Of a stretch of DNA of 64,000 nucleotides, positions 34,645-45,627 are shown piece after piece. Made by a program: the position numbers and the translations under genes. A model generated the notes under the pieces. That model was not told the origin of the DNA, did not search any database, and saw only the letters and a program-made list of their open reading frames with translations. Position 1 is the stretch's first letter, and each line of letters begins with the position of its first letter. Source of the DNA: Marasmius tenuissimus (Eukaryota > Basidiomycota > Agaricomycetes > Agaricales > Marasmiaceae); contig JAQOTA010000069.1 in the NCBI GenBank assembly GCA_029532415.1, positions 806,001 through 870,000 of the forward strand, read 5' to 3'.

Positions 34645-36309
34645 ATGCAGTGTTTCTCCGGTGCTACTTCTGGTGGTACTGTTTTTGAGAATGCTCAGGC
34701 TGCTCGCAGTCTTGCCGATCGTCTTGGTGTTCCCAAGTATGCCCACGTCCTTGAGCCTATGGAACAAGGATATGCGGCTGCTTCCTCTTCCTCCCTGAAG
34801 CATCGTATTGATGGTCCCTCCTCCACTGCTCCACCTGAAAAGCGTGCTAAGAGCGTCGAGAAGGTTCACGACCTCTATGATTCTTTCTATGAGGACTCCG
34901 ACTCTGAGCGTGAGGATCGTATCGCGTTGAACGCTGTTAACGATTCTTTGCGTACGGAAATCGCGAGTGGAAGTGCCATGGACGTTGACAGCGAGATTGC
35001 AGATGCCGCTGGTTTTTCCAACAATGTTGAGTACGATTCTGTCTCCATCGGATCTGAGGAATCTGACGATGACAGGCAAGTGCCTTATCTCAGTCTTTCT
35101 TCTAACACTGATACGAACCTACAGTGCGCCGCTTTACTAGCCGCTTCTAAACGTAGTAGTTCGAATATCGTGTCCCGTATGAAATATGCGCAATTTATTG
35201 GTGATCACTTTACCACATGGGCTGATTGTAAGGGAAAGAAGGTGACTGGAAGCTCACAAGAGTGGATCGTCGATTCGGGTGCTTCATCGCACTTCACTTA
35301 TGATCTCGAAGATTTTGCCGAGTATGAACCCATGAACAATGGACCGCAGCTAAACACTGCGAACAAGGACAACCCTATTCAAATTAAGGGGAAAGGGACT
35401 GTGTTCATCAGTCATTCTGTTGAAGGATCTGACGGTCGTATGGAGGAACACATTACGCGACTCTATCCTGTCTATTATGTTCCACTTCTGTCAATTTGAC
35501 TTCTCTCTCTCGGAGAATTCTTGCAAGGTGGTCTGCAAGTACGCGGATCGTCTAGCAAATTGGCTTTTTATAATAAGGGTCGACGCCAGTCATTGGTATC
35601 TTACCCGCTTACGCCTGGTCAAACCATTTTTTGGGTTAGCTCGCAGAAAGCCTCTGCTCGTAGCTTAATGGCCAAGTCAACAATGGATAAAGTTGACTAC
35701 AAGGTTCTACACAGACGTTTCGGACATTGTTCAGACAAAGCTCTGGATAAAGCTCGGAAGCATACTAAGAACTTCCCGGAATTCGACCGAAAACCGAAGA
35801 AAACCCGGTTATGCCGAGGATGTGCAGAAGGAAAGATGCACTCCAGATCATTCCCTGACTCCACTACCCGTGCCTCGAAACCTTTCGAGAAGATCCACTC
35901 CGACCTCAAACAATTCCCCACTGAATCATACCACAAATACAAATGGTATATGTCGTTTGTCGACGACTGTACTTCACATGGCTGGACAATGCTCATGCGA
36001 TGCAAATCTGACTCTGTCAAGATGCTCTGTGACTTTATTGCTATGGTGAAGGTGCAATTCAGTGTTGATATTAAGGAATGGATGTCTGATGGAGGGGGAG
36101 AGTACAAATTGGATGCCTTCGATGATGTACTGAAGGAGCACAGTATCAAAATTCTGACCAGCATTCCATATACGCCGGAACAGAATGGTCATGCAGAATG
36201 GTTCAATCGGACCATTGTCGAGAAAGCTCAAGCTCTTCGCTTTGATGCTTGTCTTCCACCTTCTTGGTGGGAATTCTGTGTGTTGCATGCTGTTGTACTT
36301 CACAATTAG
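34645..36309 (+). pseudogene. Copia protease and integrase, two frame segments
   Basis: In frame with gag after the TGA. The aspartic protease motif WIVDSGASSHFT lies at about 35266-35301. A TGA at 35497-35499 (CAA in the old copy) stops the frame. It reopens with the pre-integrase region (LHRRFGHCSDKALDKA, CRGCAEGKMHS) and the integrase core: Asp in IHSDLKQF, Asp in MSDGGGEY and Glu in GHAEWFNRT. A TAG at 36307-36309 after VVLHN is shared with the old copy. Integrase would insert the element cDNA; these stops should block a full polyprotein. Confidence 0.88.
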
Positions 36310-36333
36310 ACGCTGTCCCAGTGTTTACATTGG

Positions 36334-37116
36334 TTGACCCCGCATGAGAAGTTGCATGGCAGTGCACCGGATGTTTCAGATCTTCGAGTATTCGGATGTG
36401 CAGCGTATGCGTTTATTCCGGAAAAGCGTCGAGTTAACAAGTTATCTCCGCGTTCGGAACTGATGACCTTCATTGGTTTTCAGGAAGGCATGAAAGGATA
36501 TGTCTTCATGAAGATGTCCAATAATGCTATCTTCAAAAGCGCTACAGCTCTGTTCGATGAAAATTTGTTCCCGAAGTGTTCTGATAAGAAACCGTGTGGC
36601 TTTACCCCGGTGGGTGAAATCCCTGAAATACCACCGGTATTGGGTGAAAATCCCAACTTCTCTTCAGATGGCGATGATGATTCGTCTGATGACGATCTTT
36701 ATCCTCCCAAGAACCTTCCAAAGCGATCGGAATCTCCTCATGACGATGATGGAGATGGTACTGTACCTCAGGGTGAACGTCAACATCCTGGTCCTGATCC
36801 TCCGTTCCAGCCTCCCAGGCCACCTACACCAGTGGGTGGTAAAGAGCAGTCTCCGCCGCCAAGGCGTTCAGGCAGGAAACGGACGGGTACTAAGCAACCT
36901 GATAATGTATTTGGTGAACAACAAGACCCAAATAATCCCTCGCGCATTGTGCGTGATATGGAGAAAAATTCTACATGGAGAGATGCCACGGGTGATAGAG
37001 AACCCATGGATCACCTACTACTCGTAGGAGAGGCAGACCCAGAAAAGTTCCTGGGACTAATCGTGCCAGTCTGTCTACCATGTGTAACTCCAGGGGGAGT
37101 CAGCCCAATAGCTTAG
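36334..37116 (+). pseudogene. Copia integrase C-terminal and linker region
   Basis: Same frame as above. Begins TPHEKLHGSAPDVSDLRVFGCAAYAF, the conserved end of Copia integrase, followed by an acidic, Pro-rich linker. A deletion of about 4 bp near 37005 relative to the old copy shifts the frame. The real continuation (codons for RPEKVPGTNRASLS) lies in the frame that runs on from 37080. Confidence 0.85.
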
Positions 37117-38759
37117 TGCAACAATTATCCCAGGAAGGGGGAGTAGGTTTTGTGATTTATCTGTTAAATCGGGCAGTTCCCATTCACGATGACCTCACCG
37201 ATATGTCTAATGTTCGAGAGTGGACTCTCCGTGACATACTGAAGCTGCCAGCTGAGCAGCAGAGAGAATGGAAGGCTGCTTGCCGCGATGAACTAGAGGC
37301 TCTTCGCAAGCGCAAGCTCTTCGAATTGGTTGACCTACCTAAAGGTCGCAAGGCTGTCAAAAACAGATGGGTGTTTGACGTTAAGTCAGACAGTCGAAAG
37401 AAAGCTCGACTTGTTGCCAAAGGTTTCTCTCAGGTCGAAGGTGTTGACTTTGATGAGATCTTCTCACCAGTTGTACGTTTTGAAACTGTACGGATGATGC
37501 TTGCACTTGCAGCTCTCAAAAACTGGCACATTCAGGCATTGGATGTGAAGAACGCCTTCCTTTATGGCGAACTTAAAGAAGAGATCTATATGGATCAACC
37601 TGAAGGTTTCAAGGTTAAGGGTCAGGAAGGCAAAGTCTATCGCCTTCGCCGTGCATTATATGGACTGAAGCAAGCCGCTCTTGAGTGGTGGCGTGCCCTC
37701 AGCTCGTCTATGGAAGTAATGGGCTTCAAACGCCTGACTTCTGATGCAGGTCTCTTCATCTGCAAAGATCATGAGACTGGTGAAGAATGTATCGCTTTGA
37801 TCTATGTCGACGATGCATTATTCCTTGGACCCAACAAAGCCTTTGTCGAAAAGAAGAAAGCCGAGTTTATGGCTCATTGGGAATGCCGTGATCCTGGAGA
37901 AGTTAAAGAGTTCTTGCGCATGCGTATTCGTCGCAAAGGCCGTAAGATCCTTCTTGACCAGACTGAATACTTGAAGAAGGTCTTGAAGCGATTTGGCATG
38001 CAGAATGCAAAAGCAGCTGATACTCCTCTTCCTGCCAGCTATATTCCACAACCCAACGAAGGTCCTGTTGATCCCGAACGTCACGCTCGATATCAATCAG
38101 TGATTGGATCGCTTCTGTATATCATGCTTGGCACTCGTCCAGATATTGCCTATGCTGTTACAAAGCTTTCTCAATTCTCTGCTAATCCATCGGAGGATCA
38201 CCTGAAGAAGGCACTTTATATTTGCCGCTATCTTGCAGGAACTCCAGACTATGCATTGGTCTATGATGGAGCCTCTGACAGAGGTTTATTAGCATTCACT
38301 GATTCAGATTGGGCTGCAGATCCTGTAAAGCGTCGGTCGATCACGGGCTATTTCTTCAAATTGGCAGGTGGCATCTTCTGTTGGCAATCACGTGCCCAGA
38401 AGACTGTTGCGCTTTCATCCACTGAAGCTGAATACATGGCGCTATCTGACTGTAGTCGTCAAGCTGTGTGGATTCGACAGTTACTCTCTGAACTTGGGAT
38501 TGATATGACTCCCATACCTATATGTGGAGATAATCAAGGCTCAATTTTCATCGCCTCTAACCCAGTTCAAGAACGTCGCACCAAACACATTGATATTCGC
38601 TATCACTACATTCGCGAATGTGTTTCAGACCACAAGGTCGATCTTTTCTTTATTGACGGTGCCTACAATCCTGCGGACATGTTTACCAAGAATTTGGGTC
38701 ATGTCAAGTTCTCCGCTTTTAGAGAACATCTTGGACTTGAATTTTATTCGTCCGAATAG
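37080..38759 (+). CDS. Copia reverse transcriptase and RNase H
   Basis: 559 uninterrupted codons. Reverse transcriptase motifs: WVFDVKSD, ARLVAKGFSQVEGVDFDEIFSPV, IQALDVKNAFLYGEL, YGLKQAALEWW and the catalytic LIYVDDALFLG (YVDD). RNase H: TDSDWAADPVKRRSITGYFF, LSSTEAEYMALSDC and DNQGSIFIASNPVQERRTKHIDIRYHYIRE. These copy the element RNA into DNA and remove the RNA strand. The reading frame is open but off-frame from the upstream pol because of the deletion near 37005, so it would normally not be translated from the polyprotein start. Confidence 0.92.
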   Translation: MCNSRGSQPNSLVQQLSQEGGVGFVIYLLNRAVPIHDDLTDMSNVREWTLRDILKLPAEQQREWKAACRDELEALRKRKLFELVDLPKGRKAVKNRWVFDVKSDSRKKARLVAKGFSQVEGVDFDEIFSPVVRFETVRMMLALAALKNWHIQALDVKNAFLYGELKEEIYMDQPEGFKVKGQEGKVYRLRRALYGLKQAALEWWRALSSSMEVMGFKRLTSDAGLFICKDHETGEECIALIYVDDALFLGPNKAFVEKKKAEFMAHWECRDPGEVKEFLRMRIRRKGRKILLDQTEYLKKVLKRFGMQNAKAADTPLPASYIPQPNEGPVDPERHARYQSVIGSLLYIMLGTRPDIAYAVTKLSQFSANPSEDHLKKALYICRYLAGTPDYALVYDGASDRGLLAFTDSDWAADPVKRRSITGYFFKLAGGIFCWQSRAQKTVALSSTEAEYMALSDCSRQAVWIRQLLSELGIDMTPIPICGDNQGSIFIASNPVQERRTKHIDIRYHYIRECVSDHKVDLFFIDGAYNPADMFTKNLGHVKFSAFREHLGLEFYSSE

Positions 38760-38800
38760 ACGCTTCGTGCTCTACTTGTGCCGCACTTAGCGAGGGGGAG

Positions 38801-39058
38801 TGTTGAATCCGGACTCCTGGATATATGGACTGTTGTATCGGGCCGCATCTATGCTTCAATTGTTTCACTATGATCTATGCTATTCCTAGTCACTCCTGTT
38901 ATAGTAGCTACAGCCACACCTGTATAGTATATAAGTAGCTCTGTATCTACATGCAATACCAGTACTTTTACTACTCTTGTTGCTGCCTCTAAGCCTATCT
39001 CCAGGTGAGCTAGTCTGTCCCATGCTGCCATTGCGTGGGCAGGACCTCTGCCTCAACA
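38801..39058 (+). repeat. Young Copia 3' LTR
   Basis: 258 bp, preceded by GAGGGGGAG. All three differences from the 5' LTR are C in the 5' LTR and T here, and two of them are at CG. Confidence 0.95.
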
Positions 39059-39092
39059 ATCCCTATCCGATCTGCACAATCCTAACAATCCC

Positions 39093-40197
39093 GTACTATC
39101 CACCACTTGAACATGAACAAAATCTTTGTCAGTACACTCAGTTCTCTGTCTACCCTGGGTGAAACGGAATTCACCAGATCTGGGATCATGAGGAAGGATT
39201 TTTCCTTGATGTACCTACAAAAATGTTGAAGGATCCGACCCTTGATGTCATTAGCTGGTGGCGAGAGCAAATATCTGCCAATAGACAAAAAGAAAAAGAA
39301 GCTGGAGGCATTTGCCTATGGCACAACGTGTTCTCCAAGAAATGGGGGAGGACTAGAGAGCAATATAAGCGCTGGAAAGCACGGATTCAGCGCCGACGGG
39401 CGTGGAAAGCTAGAAAACAGGATGACATGTTAGCCAACGTGCTCGTGAACAGACTAGAATCCAGCGTACCTTACCCCGGAGATTCAGGCACTCAAAAATT
39501 CCTGTATGGCGAACGATTTTCGGTGTGGTCAGAACTTGGCAACCAAAAGGAAGTTTGGTTCAGGGACCGTGAATGAGACTTACAGGGCCTGATCCCTCGT
39601 GCATGGTTGTTATGACCTGGATTCGAACCTGGTCGCTACTGGTCCGATATTTTGGCAATTCACCCGCAACTTCCTCAATGGGAAGGTATGGGTTATGAAC
39701 GTATGGGGAAAGTATTGACTGTCGAAGCCAAGAAAACCTTAACAAGACACTTGCCTTACGATTCCGAATGCCACTTGCAAGATTTTGAGTGGTACACTGT
39801 GTACCTGAACACGCACAATCAGAAAGAATATGTTGTTGAAGACAACGTCTCTGACTTTTGTGCCCGGATACCGGCTAAACAGCTCCTGAACCCCAACTTT
39901 GACCTTCCTAACTGGTTTAGAAGGGCAGATGAGAAGTCTAAATGGGACTTAGAACGACGACTGCAAGGACCAGTCGAGTACGAGCACTTATCTGGAGTGT
40001 TTGGGGAGACCTCATCCACCTTCACCAAGGAATTGGACAATTTGGTTGACCTCAACGACAATTTTCTCCATTTGGCGGGAGGAAACATTGAGATCGGGAG
40101 CCCCGAACCTCTACCTATTAAGGGAAGCAACGTTAGCGAAATCCGAACTGAGGCAGTGAGGCTTGAAGATGGAAATCTCGAAACCGTGTGAAAGGAA
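39093..40197 (+). pseudogene. Gypsy region between zinc knuckle and RT, second part
   Basis: Continues the frame cut at 32263. It has a TGA at 39163-39165 and a frame of 117 codons (39223-39576; SWWREQISANRQKEKEAG), then 180 codons from 39652 (MAIHPQLPQWEGMGYERM). Arg/Lys/Trp-rich, with no catalytic motif recognised. The final part is acidic and ends at 40189-40191, just before the RT region. Confidence 0.7.
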
Positions 40198-41849
40198 TTG
40201 AAGGAGTATGCGCATGATATCTGTAGGACGTCAGCTGAAACTCCATTACCACCGCTACGTTCAATAAACCACACAATACCTCTGATTGATGAAAAGAAGA
40301 TCTATCATTGGCGACCCTCTCGGTGCCTTCAAGCATTCAGACCTCAAAGGGATCAAAAGCGATGTGAATATACAGCCTCTGGCCGTTGGGAAGTAAAGAC
40401 AGCATGGAATATATTGAGCCAGCATAGTTAAATGCACAGTGAGATGAAACTAAAACCTCACATATTGACTATAAGAGAATTCTTGTGTTCTTGCAGATGC
40501 TTGCTAGAGGTGATAATCGAGTAGATTGTCCTAAAGCTTTGAGACGCAAAGTCTCCAGCTTTTATACAAGAGTCCTTGTCTATCTACAAGTCATAGAACA
40601 TAGGTAAGTGAGAATATAGCATATGGTACATATTGCATATCAGTAAGCATAAGTGCTTGAAGAGCAGAGTGAGTAAGTATGCATAGTCATACTAGCTTTC
40701 TATCTAAGTAATCTAGAGAGAAAGCTCAGTCAGCTTTGAACGCTATTGGGTGCAAAGCTGAACCTTGTTATAAACCATAGAGATAAGGTGTGAGTACTGA
40801 CTAACTACAGGATCTTTCATACGAGTGCAAGTGTCATAGTGAAAGAGTCTATAAATAATAGACACGTAAACAACACGTCAATAAAGTGTATCACATGGTA
40901 ACCACATGTTCAACAGAATACAAGCCTGATGCTGTTGATTCCAAAATCTGCCAAACAGAAAGACTTACTCTGGATTGTAGTCGACCTGTGAGAACGCAAC
41001 ACCAACACCCAGAAGATCACGTCGCTGTTGCCCAACATTGATGATATCACTAGGAGAGTGGCTAGTCATAAGTACCGAAGCATAATTGGTGGGAAGAATG
41101 CCTACGAACAGATAAGAGTCATACCTGAACACATTGACCGAACAGCGGTGTCAACTCCTGATGGCACCATGGTTAGCCATGTTATCCAGCAAGGAGACTG
41201 CAATGCGGGCACAACGTACCAGGCTCTAATGAATCATATTTTCGCTCCGCTGATTGGTGTATGTATGGATGTGTACCTTGATGACATTGTAATCTATTCG
41301 GACACTCTTGAAGACCACATATGACACATCAAGGCCGTAATTGACATCCCAAGGCGGAGAAATTGTACTTGAACGAGAAAAAGTTGAATTTTCTTGCCAA
41401 AGAACTGACCTTACTGGGACGGATAATCGATGACAAAGGCATCCATATGGATCCCACTAAAGTCGAAGCCATTGCTAGCTGGAAAGTACCTACATCAAAA
41501 GAGCTGATATCAGGGTTTCTGGGCGCTGTCAGATTCCTGGCTGATAATTTACCTCGGATCCACACGCCCATGGGAATACTTCATGCGTTAACTGCTAAAA
41601 ATGTACCTTACCAATGGACTTGTACTGAACAACAGGCGTTTGAGGAAATTAAAGAGACTGTTCAGAAATACCGGGATCATCATAGAAAACCGATTGACTA
41701 CTCACCTGAACGAGACCCAATTTTTGTAGTAACTGATGCTAGCTCCACCAGTATTGCCGGTGTTGTTTCCCAAGGCAAAGATTGGAATGATGCAAACGTT
41801 TTGGCATTCTACTCAGCGAAGTTGAACTCGGCACAGCAGAACTACGCAG
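40198..41849 (+). pseudogene. Gypsy reverse transcriptase and start of RNase H
   Basis: RT opens with LPPLRSINHTIPLIDEKK at about 40250 and is split after TAWN by the solo LTR at 40412-40915. It resumes at 40921 (SLMLLIPKSAKQKD-type codons), with EQIRVIPEHIDRTAVSTPDG and QQGDCNAGTTYQALMNHIF. The catalytic motif is VYLDDIVIYSD (YLDD) near 41271-41300. A small indel near 41340 shifts the frame to 41363, encoding FLAKELTLLGRIIDDKG and FLGAVRFLADNL. RNase H begins with FVVTDASSTSIAGVV (Asp near 41733) and is cut by the hAT element at 41850 within QQNYAV. Confidence 0.9.
40407..40920 (+). mobile_element. Solo LTR in Gypsy RT, TSD GAATA
   Basis: 504 bp (40412-40915) starting TATTGAGCCAGC and ending CACATGTTCAACA. 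The inverse of the end (TGTTGA) indicates that the first bases were originally TG. The exact duplication GAATA lies at 40407-40411 and 40916-40920. No other copy is seen in the window. Skipping it rejoins the RT frame. Confidence 0.88.
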
Positions 41850-42528
41850 TAGTGATGCCAACGGTTTGGTCTGGTCCGGTTTGGTCCGGGCTCGGTCCGG
41901 TCTACCCAAATCGGTTCAGCCTGAACAGTTGGCGATGGCTGGTCTGGTCCAGGAACCGGTGAAACCGGTTTAACTGTGGTTTGTCCAAAAAATTTTTTGT
42001 TATATTTTTTGTCTGTTTCTAGCTCACTAACCGTCAATTATTCCCATTGATGAGTTGAAACAAAGTGGAATTAACATTATAGCCAGCTAGGAATTCAAGA
42101 AAAAAAAAGTAAGTGCCGCATGATGGACGCTAGTGGCTTGTGTTTCCCACGCCATATCAGATCTTGTTGCCGGTGCTTATAGTGGCAGACCTGTCTCTAC
42201 TAGCGCCGGTGAGCTCAGACCCGGCAGCAACGCCAACACTTTGACAAAGTCAAGCACCAGAAATTGCAATTTACATAAAATGTATGTTTCTACATTCTAT
42301 TATAGTCTGTTCCTTGTCTTTGCCTGTATACTGACCAAAAAAATTTACAATTTTGAATTAATTTTAAAATTTTGGGTGAACCGCGGCTAGACCGGTTAGG
42401 AACCAGCAAAAACCAAACCGGGGCATGGTTATTTTCAGAACCGTTATGGCCCCCGGTCCGGTCACAGTTCGGTCTCAAACCGTCAAACTGATGGTTCAGA
42501 CCGAACCATTGGCAACACTACTACGCAG
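41842..42528. mobile_element. hAT-type MITE, 8-bp TSD CTACGCAG
   Basis: 671 bp (41850-42520) with imperfect terminal inverted repeats: left TAGTGATGCCAACGGTTTGG, right (reverse complement) TAGTGTTGCCAATGGTTCGG. The exact duplication CTACGCAG lies at 41842-41849 and 42521-42528. An 8-bp TSD with TAGTG-type ends is diagnostic of the hAT superfamily. No transposase frame is inside, so it is non-autonomous. Both ends carry repeated GGTTTGGTCCGG-like subterminal motifs. Confidence 0.95.
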
Positions 42529-42812
42529 TCCACAAGCTTGAGAAATGTTGGCCAGTCTTGAGTCCATGATGCGGTATCGAGATGTCCTACAAGGCATCCA
42601 TTTCACCTGGATCACAGACTACAAAGGTTTAGTACACCTACTGAATCAAAAGAATCTCACTGGAAGACAAGCCCGGTGGCTTGAAAAGATGTCCGAGTTT
42701 GATTTCAAGATCTGATATGTACCCAGCATAGAAAATGTGTTGTCAGATGCCTTGTCACGGATCTATATGAACGATGCACCTGGTACCGTTCATTCCCGCT
42801 CTTAGTTCATGT
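42529..42812 (+). pseudogene. Gypsy RNase H, second part
   Basis: Continues from the hAT target: HKLEMLASLESMMRYRDVLQG, HFTWITDYKGLVHLLNQKN and GRQARWLEKMSEFDFKI, then VPSIENVLSDALSRIY. Asp in TDYKG and Asp in SDALSR fit the conserved RNase H and tether residues. A stop (TGA near 42714) follows FKI. Confidence 0.88.
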
Positions 42813-43285
42813 ATCACGATGATAACGTTGAGAATGACCGTCTTGAGTTGTTTGGCATCACAATGCCACTGTTTTCGGGACTTGAAGCCAATGCTGTTCG
42901 GACTTGTAGCGACACTGGCACAGAAACTGGTCATCCTGAGACATCCAAAGAGTTTGTGGCTAGAATGAAAGGTCATGTACACATCAAGAGCCCTCGAGAG
43001 AATCTTAGACATGCACAGGAGGGCGGGAACACTGGAAAAAACACTCACTAGAATAAACAACCTGGAAATTCCCACTCTGCACAAAATACCAAGATTTCTA
43101 ACGTCCAAAGTACCTCAGTATTGGCTGGAAAGTCTCATCAAGGCTCGAGAACACAGGTAGGGGAACAAGAACATGGAAGCGAAAGGCAAGAGACGAGTGC
43201 TAATGAGATGTCAAAGCAGTGCAGAGATAATAAAAATCCGATATGAACTGCTGGTGGCAATGCAGCCTCGCCAGATCCAGAAAGC

Positions 43286-44614
43286 ATGAGTTCAGCTTTA
43301 CTCACAGACTCAACGCCGCCTTCCCTCATAGATGTTGTTTCGTCCTCAGTCACCAAAGGCATTGATATCTGTTCTTTGATCAAAGGGAAATACTCTGATG
43401 ATAAATTCTTTCAGAAAATCATAGAGAAACCAAAGGACTTCAAGAACTTTCAAATCAAAGACGGACTTGTATACCTCATAACTTCCCAGTCGACCCGAAT
43501 TCTGTGCATACCTCGAATCACTGTGAACCAACGCAGTATTCAAGAAATCTTAATCTTGGAGGCCCACTTGATCCTCGCCCACCTTGGAGCTTCCAAAACT
43601 GTGGATTACCTACGAGAGAATGTATGGTGGAAAGATATGGTGGCAGACGTGCGTTCCTACTGTGAATCGTGCAACGTTTGTAAACTAACCAAATCTGACA
43701 CCCAGAAGGTGTATGGAAAGCTTCATCCCCTCAGCATACCTACTCAACCATGGGAAGCAATTGGAATAGATTTTGTTGGGCCACTGCCTGAGTCAAGGAA
43801 CTGAGACAACGTGTACGATCAGATCACCGTAATAATAGACCACTTCTCTTCCATGGTTCACCTCGTCCCTAGCAGAATGACCTATACAGCACAGGAAGTC
43901 GCTGAATTAATGTTTGAAAATGTCTATAAACTACATGGGTTGCCAAATTGCATAGTCAGCAACCGAGACTCGCTCTTCACAAGCATCTTTTGGCAAAGAC
44001 TTCACGAACTAATTGGCACTAAATTACACATGTCTTCAGCTTATCGCCCTCAATCAGATGGCGCCACCGAACGGGCAAATCGAACTATGATGCAGATGCT
44101 TTGGAACTGCATATCTCCTACCCAACATGACTGGGTTTCGAAACTCCCCGCTATCGAATTTGCAATGAACAGTGCTCAATCAGAGACTACAGGGTACGCT
44201 CTGTTCTTTCTAAACTCCGGCCAGCTCCCTCAATCAATGATTTGGAATTCGGATGTTTCCAGTGAGTACCCCTCAGTTCGGGTCTTCACTCGCCAGAGAT
44301 GCCTGGCCCTCATGTTGGCTCATGACAGTATCCTCGAGTCTAGGGTTAAACAAATTCGCACCGCCAACCAGAAACGTTGTCAGGAACCATTCGCTGAAGG
44401 TGATCTGGTATATGTTTCGACCAAGAACATATCATTTCCAAAAGGTCTGGCCCGAAAGCTCATCCCAAGGTTCATAGGACTGTTCAAGATACTCCAGGAT
44501 TTCAAAAACCACTCGTTCAAGGTGGAGCTACCCTCAGAGTATCTGCGAAGAGGTGTCCATCCCACTTTTCATTTGTCTCTGCTCCGCATCCACGTCCCTA
44601 ACGATGATCAATGA
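43286..44614 (+). pseudogene. Gypsy integrase
   Basis: The zinc-binding HHCC domain is visible (LILEAHLILAHLG, CESCNVCKL). The catalytic core follows: Asp in WEAIGIDFVGPLP, Asp in NCIVSNRDSLFTSIFW, and Glu in SDGATERANRTMMQ. The C-terminal region (GDLVYVSTKNISFPKG, LIPRFIGLFKILQDF, GVHPTFHLSLLRIH) matches the barrel-like domain after Gypsy integrase. A TGA at 43802-43804 after PESRN interrupts the frame once; otherwise both parts are open. Integrase joins the element cDNA to host DNA. Confidence 0.92.
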
Positions 44615-45627
44615 TTTCCACGGAGACTGCTGTCTCAGATAGGTGAAAATCCCGAGGCAGAGCCCCAGTGAAAAATACAGAAGATCTTATCGCACTCAGG
44701 TGCTCAGAAAAACGCTATTTTTGAAGTAGAATGGTCCACCAGTGATATAACTTGGTTATCTTTCGCCGAACTGGCTGACCTACCTTGCCTTCAGGAATAT
44801 TTTGAATTGCTCAACCTCAGGAACGTGGAAGAACTTCAAGCCGGCTCCAAACAAGCAGATTATCCTGGAGAGGACAATGACGAGGGGTTGGAAGTTGGAT
44901 TGATCGGCTTCCACATAAATACCCCTCCTCCAACACTCACTCCCCATCACCATCTCCCACTTCGGTCAAGCCCACTCGCTCCCACCAACACTTATCCTTG
45001 GTCACTTTCCCCCATGTCTGCCGCCAACAGAGACACCAACGCCAATAAACTCGCCGCCCTCGGTATCTTCCTCAAAGCAGGTCATTATCACAACGATGGG
45101 TGCGTTGATCGCCATAACAAAGGCTTCTGGGCCATCAAGGACCATGCCTCCGACAGGACCTCCCTTGTACCTTCTGAAGTGTTCCGTTGGGTTCTCACCA
45201 CTGGGAGTGAGCTTTGAGAACACTCCAGCACTCATACTCTCGACTACCATCCCGGGCCGCTTTACGAGCACATTGCATTGACGTTCAACTCTCACTTCTT
45301 GTCTCACTCCTTACCCATCATTGACAATGACCAGACCATGGAAAATGACCTCATCCTTGACCCCGATACTTTGCTCGGGGAAGCACCTACCCTACACTTT
45401 TTCAGTGTAACCCCTGGAACAACGTGGACCAGGATACCCAAGGACATCACCTTATCCGAGGCTATGTACCTATCCTTTGCTCTCAACTAGCTGAGTTGGA
45501 GGCTCTGGCTCTCAAGGATGCCCTGCGTGTCAACAAGATGCAGGATCGTAACTACGCCTCTCGCCAAGCCCAAAAGGCTGCTGCCAAGGCTGACGACACA
45601 GACCTTGCCAGGTTATTCGGGACATCG
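44615..45627 (+). pseudogene. Gypsy chromodomain-like end and accessory frame
   Basis: At about 44680-44800 the codons HSGAQKNAIFEVEWSTSDI and WLSFAELADLPCLQEYFELL resemble the chromodomain-like tail found after integrase in many fungal Gypsy elements, where such domains guide integration. The frame 44807-45217 then continues for 136 codons (ANKLAALGIFLKAGHYHND). Further in-phase pieces run to about 45627 (NYASRQAQKAAAKADDTDL). Nothing about the last part is recognisable. A stop at 45215-45217 and frameshifts break it. Confidence 0.65.

Larger units (their letters stand above)
32970..39063 (+). mobile_element. Young full-length Ty1/Copia element, TSD ATCCC
   Basis: 6,084 bp (32975-39058) with 258-bp LTRs at 32975-33232 and 38801-39058 and ATCCC at 32970-32974 and 39059-39063. 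The LTRs differ at three positions by my alignment (98.8% identical), so it is recent. A polypurine tract (GAGGGGGAG) precedes the 3' LTR. Pol order (protease, integrase, RT, RNase H) is that of Copia. Three in-frame stops and one frameshift make it non-autonomous despite the young LTRs. The empty target is preserved near 24611. Confidence 0.97.
32259..39092 (+). mobile_element. Solo LTR (TGTTACATCC family) interrupted by Copia, TSD ATCCC
   Basis: The LTR begins TGTTACATCCATGTG at 32264 and runs to 32974; its last 24 bp (ATCTGCACAATCCTAACA) resume after the Copia and end at 39087. ATCCC lies at 32259-32263 and 39088-39092. Without the Copia it is about 735 bp and parallels 23877-24641. It interrupts the Gypsy coding region, which reads on in frame when LTR and one duplicate are skipped. 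Confidence 0.93.

Noticed and set aside
39605..39645. TTCGAACC string resembling a tRNA T-arm
   Set aside because: The stem pairs for only about two bases, no acceptor stem or anticodon arm can be drawn, and it lies within the Gypsy coding segment.
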